The notes under the pieces are model-generated. The model searched no databases and was not told the origin of the DNA. It was given only the letters and a program-made list of their open reading frames with translations. Shown here piece after piece: positions 62,746 through 64,000 of a stretch of DNA of 64,000 nucleotides. Source of the DNA: Enterococcus mundtii (GTDB taxonomy: Bacteria > Bacillota > Bacilli > Lactobacillales > Enterococcaceae); the NCBI RefSeq assembly GCF_002813755.1, contig NZ_CP018061.1, positions 1,912,001-1,976,000 of the forward strand. The letters are read 5' to 3'. The position numbers and the translations under genes were made by a program. Numbering within the stretch: position 1 is the first letter of the stretch; the number at the start of each line of letters is the position of its first letter.

Positions 62746-64000
62746 TTAAAGTTGAGAAACTGGTTCTTTCAATGGATTTTTCTTATTATCACGACGTGCG
62801 ATCGCTGGTAAGATCATACCTAGTAAAATCAAAATGATCGGTGTGACGATATTTGAGATCAATTGGAACCACCAAGCTTTTGGATCAGCAGCGTATTCCA
62901 CTTTTGGTACCATTCCCAAAACACATGCAAACGCAGTGAAAGCAAAACACCAAGCACCAAAGATGAATCCAACTTTAGGATTTTTCACGAACTTATATTC
63001 CGACGTGAATTTTTTGTATGCTTTGTTCAACATCATGTAGGCTAGGAATACCCATAAGTAACGCATTGGCATAACGACTGAATTTAAGTTCGTCAACCAT
63101 TTAACTAATTCATTCATATCTTTGATACCAATAATCGGTAATAGGATGATGATACCGACTAAGATACCAGTTAACATGTAACCATTGACCAACGTTCCTT
63201 TACGGTTACGTTTACGTAACCAACTTGGCACAAATTCTGGATCTGCATCGGCTAACAAGATCTTCAATGGCGCATCAATAGAAAATGCCAAGGCAGAAAT
63301 TTGACCAACCATATTCGTCAATGCATAGATGATCATCAATGCATTGCCAATACCATAATAGTTACCTAAGATTTGGAAGGCACTGTACGCACCGTTTGCC
63401 ATTAAATCTTTAGGAATATTGTCACTTGCAAATAACATACCCATTGCTACAGAACCTAAAACAGCACAGATACCGACCATCGCTGCCAAAAAGATCATCC
63501 CTTTTGGAAATTCTTTTGCCGGGTTACGTGTAGAATTAACATAAGGAGAGATTTTCTCAGCGCCTCCTACAGCAAAGACTAACATTGAAACAGTCGTAAA
63601 GTAACTAAAGTCAAACTTAGGAATATACGTTTTGACTTGGTTCATATTTGCTGTCGCAAATTCCATCGTTGGATTGATGAATGGCGCAGTAACAGCAAGT
63701 AAAATGAATAATAATGACATGACGAACATCGCTGTACCTGCTAAACCACCGATAACTTTCAACGTTGATAAGCCTTTTGTTGATAGATACAAGAAAGCTA
63801 AGAAAATGATCAAGGAGATCACTGCGACCATTTGGACAGACATCGTATTGACGATATCGCCATTTCCTTGAACTGCCCAGCCAGCTGCAATCAAAATCGC
63901 TTGTGGTTTTTGTGCTAAGTATGGAATGTGCACGACCCAGTATGTCCAGGCAGCATAATAAGCTAAGCGTTTATTCGAAGTAGTATTTTCTACCCAAGAA
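62746..64000 (-). CDS. APC-family amino-acid permease/antiporter (N-terminus beyond the window)
   Basis: The visible 417 or so residues run to the window edge in one open frame (SWVENTTSNKRLAYYAAWTY at the edge). About ten membrane helices are visible, with FAVGGAEKISPYVNSTRNPAKEFPKG, the conserved helix-6 to loop motif of the glutamate/GABA antiporter and YjeM group, then SALAFSIDAPLKIL. It probably exchanges or imports an amino acid. The substrate cannot be fixed from the sequence. Confidence 0.85.
   Translation of the reverse strand, partial: SWVENTTSNKRLAYYAAWTYWVVHIPYLAQKPQAILIAAGWAVQGNGDIVNTMSVQMVAVISLIIFLAFLYLSTKGLSTLKVIGGLAGTAMFVMSLLFILLAVTAPFINPTMEFATANMNQVKTYIPKFDFSYFTTVSMLVFAVGGAEKISPYVNSTRNPAKEFPKGMIFLAAMVGICAVLGSVAMGMLFASDNIPKDLMANGAYSAFQILGNYYGIGNALMIIYALTNMVGQISALAFSIDAPLKILLADADPEFVPSWLRKRNRKGTLVNGYMLTGILVGIIILLPIIGIKDMNELVKWLTNLNSVVMPMRYLWVFLAYMMLNKAYKKFTSEYKFVKNPKVGFIFGAWCFAFTAFACVLGMVPKVEYAADPKAWWFQLISNIVTPIILILLGMILPAIARRDNKKNPLKEPVSQL

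Overview
The window looks like the chromosome of a low-GC Gram-positive coccus, almost certainly an Enterococcus of the E. faecium clade. The evidence is a copYZAB copper operon with E. hirae-like gene order and protein lengths (CopZ 69 aa, CopA 727 aa), the rpsP-khpA-lipoprotein-rimM-trmD-rplS and ylxM-ffh housekeeping blocks, LPXTG-type surface proteins and PhoPR. A pentose-type ABC transporter beside araR together with a complete sorbitol PTS operon would suit a sugar-versatile species such as E. mundtii. That species guess is inference. I see no rRNA, tRNA, insertion sequence, prophage or CRISPR array.

Region 1 (1-10.6 kb), sugar sensing and uptake. A partial AraR repressor gene and an ABC sugar importer (chvE-mmsA-mmsB plus an orphan PTS EIIB-like protein) lie on the minus strand. 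They diverge from a sensor made of a sugar-binding lipoprotein, a YesM/LytS-type kinase and a YesN/AraC-type response regulator. cre-like sites lie in the divergent promoter region. Region 2 (10.6-18.5 kb), surface protein. A giant repeat-rich LPXTG gene is broken by one in-frame TAA inside the repeats. It overlaps the end of a flavoprotein gene of the NADH oxidase/peroxidase family that lacks the redox cysteine.

Region 3 (18.9-24.9 kb), sorbitol. The operon gutF-gutR-gutM-srlA-srlE-srlB is followed by an FSA-like aldolase, and a good cre site lies at its promoter. Region 4 (25-34.7 kb) holds an InlB-repeat LPKTA surface protein, a nonsense-interrupted TfoX C-terminal ORF, a TPP riboswitch with thiD-thiM-thiE, and the PPDK module (regulatory kinase/phosphatase, CcpN-like repressor, ppdK). 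A short RsgA C-terminal remnant follows. Region 5 (34.7-39.1 kb) is a tight operon of ECF sigma factor, membrane protein, ABC ATPase and ABC permease, followed by a membrane acyltransferase.

Region 6 (39.3-49.7 kb) is translation and secretion housekeeping, repair and redox enzymes, then phoPR. Region 7 (49.7-56.6 kb) holds a P-type ATPase, an orphan pstS with a phased TGTAAA repeat array upstream (probable PhoP sites), small membrane proteins, a Phd/YefM-like protein without a toxin, and an Mga-like regulator. Region 8 (57-64 kb) is copYZAB, a FlaR-like P-loop protein and a partial amino-acid permease.

The most unusual non-coding signal is a family of structured repeats with four copies (about 4264-4380, 4387-4535, 10766-10932, 56764-56930). 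Their flanks are conserved but their long stems differ, and in the two best copies the stem differences are compensatory. I do not recognise the family.
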